Positions 13,394-14,399 of a stretch of 14,399 bases of DNA are shown one piece after another. The position numbers were made by a program, and so were the translations under genes. The notes beneath the pieces are model-generated. The model saw nothing but the letters and a program-made list of their open reading frames with translations, ran no database searches and was not told the DNA's origin. This DNA comes from an uncultured Collinsella sp. (GTDB lineage Bacteria; Actinomycetota; Coriobacteriia; Coriobacteriales; Coriobacteriaceae): positions 1 through 14,399 of the forward strand of contig UQID01000033.1 in assembly GCA_900541045.1 (NCBI GenBank), written 5' to 3'. Numbering within the stretch: the stretch's first letter is position 1; each line of letters begins with the position of its first letter.

Positions 13394-14399
13394 ATGCTAA
13401 ATGATTTTTCGTGGAACATGACCGGATACATACCGAAGCACCAAGTTAATCCACACGGTGACGGCATCATCCCCTATGTGGCAGAGCGCATCTTCCAACT
13501 GGAACCGGAACCGCCAGCGGTGGACAGTCTGAATGAATATATCCTGTCTGCTTTGCGGGAAAAGAATTTGCTATATTTTTCGTTCTTTCTGCACCACTAC
13601 GAAACGCAGCTCAACAAGCGCATCAAAGGCTTTCTCAGTGTGGACGGCGGCAATCTGTACGACACAGACCGATTTATCGATATAAAGATCTCCTGCCGGG
13701 AGCAAATGCTCCAAAAGCTGATGGACTATGATCCTGCCAAGGGTGCGGAGTATGCTACATACATCTATCCGTTCATCTGGGATTCTATGCTCCGTTTCCG
13801 CATGGGCGAAGAAAAATGGTCGGTATCCTCTCTGACCAATTACAAAATGGTGCGATCAATGGCGTGGCTGTACCATAACACCAAAGATGCGGTCAACCAG
13901 TTTTCCAAGAAGTATAACTGCGACCTTGCTCTTGCGGAAGAATATCTGAAAGTTGTCCGTGGAATCCGCAACCAGCAGCCGTTCTATATAACGGACGAGG
14001 ACGGCGAGGAAACAGGCGAGGATATAGCCCTTGACGATAGCTGGAACTATACCGACATCCTCTGGAACGGCATACAAGCAGAAAAGGTACAGCGGGCATT
14101 TGAGAAGCTGAATTACCGGGAACAGACCTTGCTCGAAAAACGGTTAGCAATCTGTATGACCTGCGGGCGAGTTGGCTCATGGAAGAACCGCCCCACTTTT
14201 GAAGAATTGGCGATTATGTTTGAGGGCAGCACAGCCAGCGGTGCAGAGCGAGCCTACCGGAAAGCGGTGGACAAACTGACAGAACTGCTGGTTGCCGAAG
14301 GTGCGCTCCATGCTGTCCGGCTGAAACAGAAAACCAAAACCAAGCGCAAAAAGAAAATCGCCGCCGCAATCTACGAATATCAAGCAGACTGCGACGGCG
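13394..14399 (+). CDS. Sigma-70-like factor of an integrative/conjugative-type element (3' end beyond window)
   Basis: The frame stays open from the ATG at 13394 to the window edge, 335 codons. AGGGAGGTG just upstream is a strong Firmicutes-style ribosome binding site. The opening MLNDFSWNMTGYIPKH and the segment SALREKNLLYFSFFLHHYE resemble, from memory, large sigma-like proteins found in Tn1549/CTn-type elements of clostridia. The part EKVQRAFEKLNYREQTLLEKRLA followed by PTFEELAIMFEGSTASGAERAYRKAVDKL has the layout of sigma region 4 helix-turn-helix. A Lys/Arg-rich stretch (KQKTKTKRKKK) follows. The G+C is lower than in the chromosomal genes to the left. It would be expected to drive element gene expression; that role and the family name are inferred. 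Confidence 0.6.
   Translation, partial: MLNDFSWNMTGYIPKHQVNPHGDGIIPYVAERIFQLEPEPPAVDSLNEYILSALREKNLLYFSFFLHHYETQLNKRIKGFLSVDGGNLYDTDRFIDIKISCREQMLQKLMDYDPAKGAEYATYIYPFIWDSMLRFRMGEEKWSVSSLTNYKMVRSMAWLYHNTKDAVNQFSKKYNCDLALAEEYLKVVRGIRNQQPFYITDEDGEETGEDIALDDSWNYTDILWNGIQAEKVQRAFEKLNYREQTLLEKRLAICMTCGRVGSWKNRPTFEELAIMFEGSTASGAERAYRKAVDKLTELLVAEGALHAVRLKQKTKTKRKKKIAAAIYEYQADCDG

Noticed and set aside
1..14399. tRNA or rRNA genes and known riboswitches
   Set aside because: No cloverleaf-like sequence, CCA-ended stem, rRNA core sequence or recognisable aptamer motif was seen on either strand by eye.

Overview
The window looks like a Collinsella-type (Coriobacteriia, Actinobacteria) gut anaerobe chromosome. 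This is inferred from the G+C-rich, strongly codon-biased core genes (galactose cluster, flavodiiron protein, GatY-type class II aldolase), with no database search. From about 12.93 kb to the right end the base composition falls abruptly and the reading frames take on a Firmicutes mobile-element style, so the window probably runs into an integrated element that continues past position 14399.

Layout. (1) 1-1.7 kb: a minus-strand orphan DUF4143-type AAA ATPase. Imperfect 33-base direct repeats lie on either side of it, and a 33-bp-period tandem repeat sits upstream of its start. (2) 1.66-5.95 kb: galactose utilisation. galK and galT overlap on the minus strand and end at a strong hairpin terminator. 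A divergent LacI-family regulator faces them across an intergenic region with a perfect 18-bp inverted repeat and a third related site, read here as operators. (3) 6.0-7.24 kb: a flavodiiron protein (O2/NO detoxification). (4) 7.26-8.79 kb: a second orphan AAA ATPase, with a C-terminal winged-helix-like segment. It is bracketed by two near-identical terminator-like hairpins, preceded by a phased CTCAA array and followed by a four-copy TCTGTWACA repeat cluster. (5) 8.79-10.79 kb: a DeoR-family repressor divergent from a class II ketose-bisphosphate aldolase, then a nested inverted repeat enclosing a bidirectional terminator. (6) 11.0-12.63 kb: a HAD phosphatase broken by one in-frame stop codon, and an AraC-family regulator, both minus strand. 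(7) 12.65 kb to the end: a small minus-strand ORF and the C-terminal remnant of another, then the composition break and two plus-strand mobile-element-like genes, the second a large sigma-factor-like protein cut off by the window edge.

How it works together. GalK phosphorylates galactose and GalT exchanges it onto UDP-sugar, probably under control of the divergent LacI protein. The DeoR repressor probably senses a sugar phosphate and controls the aldolase. The least explained theme is that the two unrelated orphan ATPases, both visibly lower in G+C than the core genes, share one architecture: a single gene of about 1.1-1.3 kb, a short-period repeat array just upstream, and matching repeats on both sides about 1.5 kb apart. 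This could mean small movable or excisable ATPase cassettes. It is an inference from architecture only.
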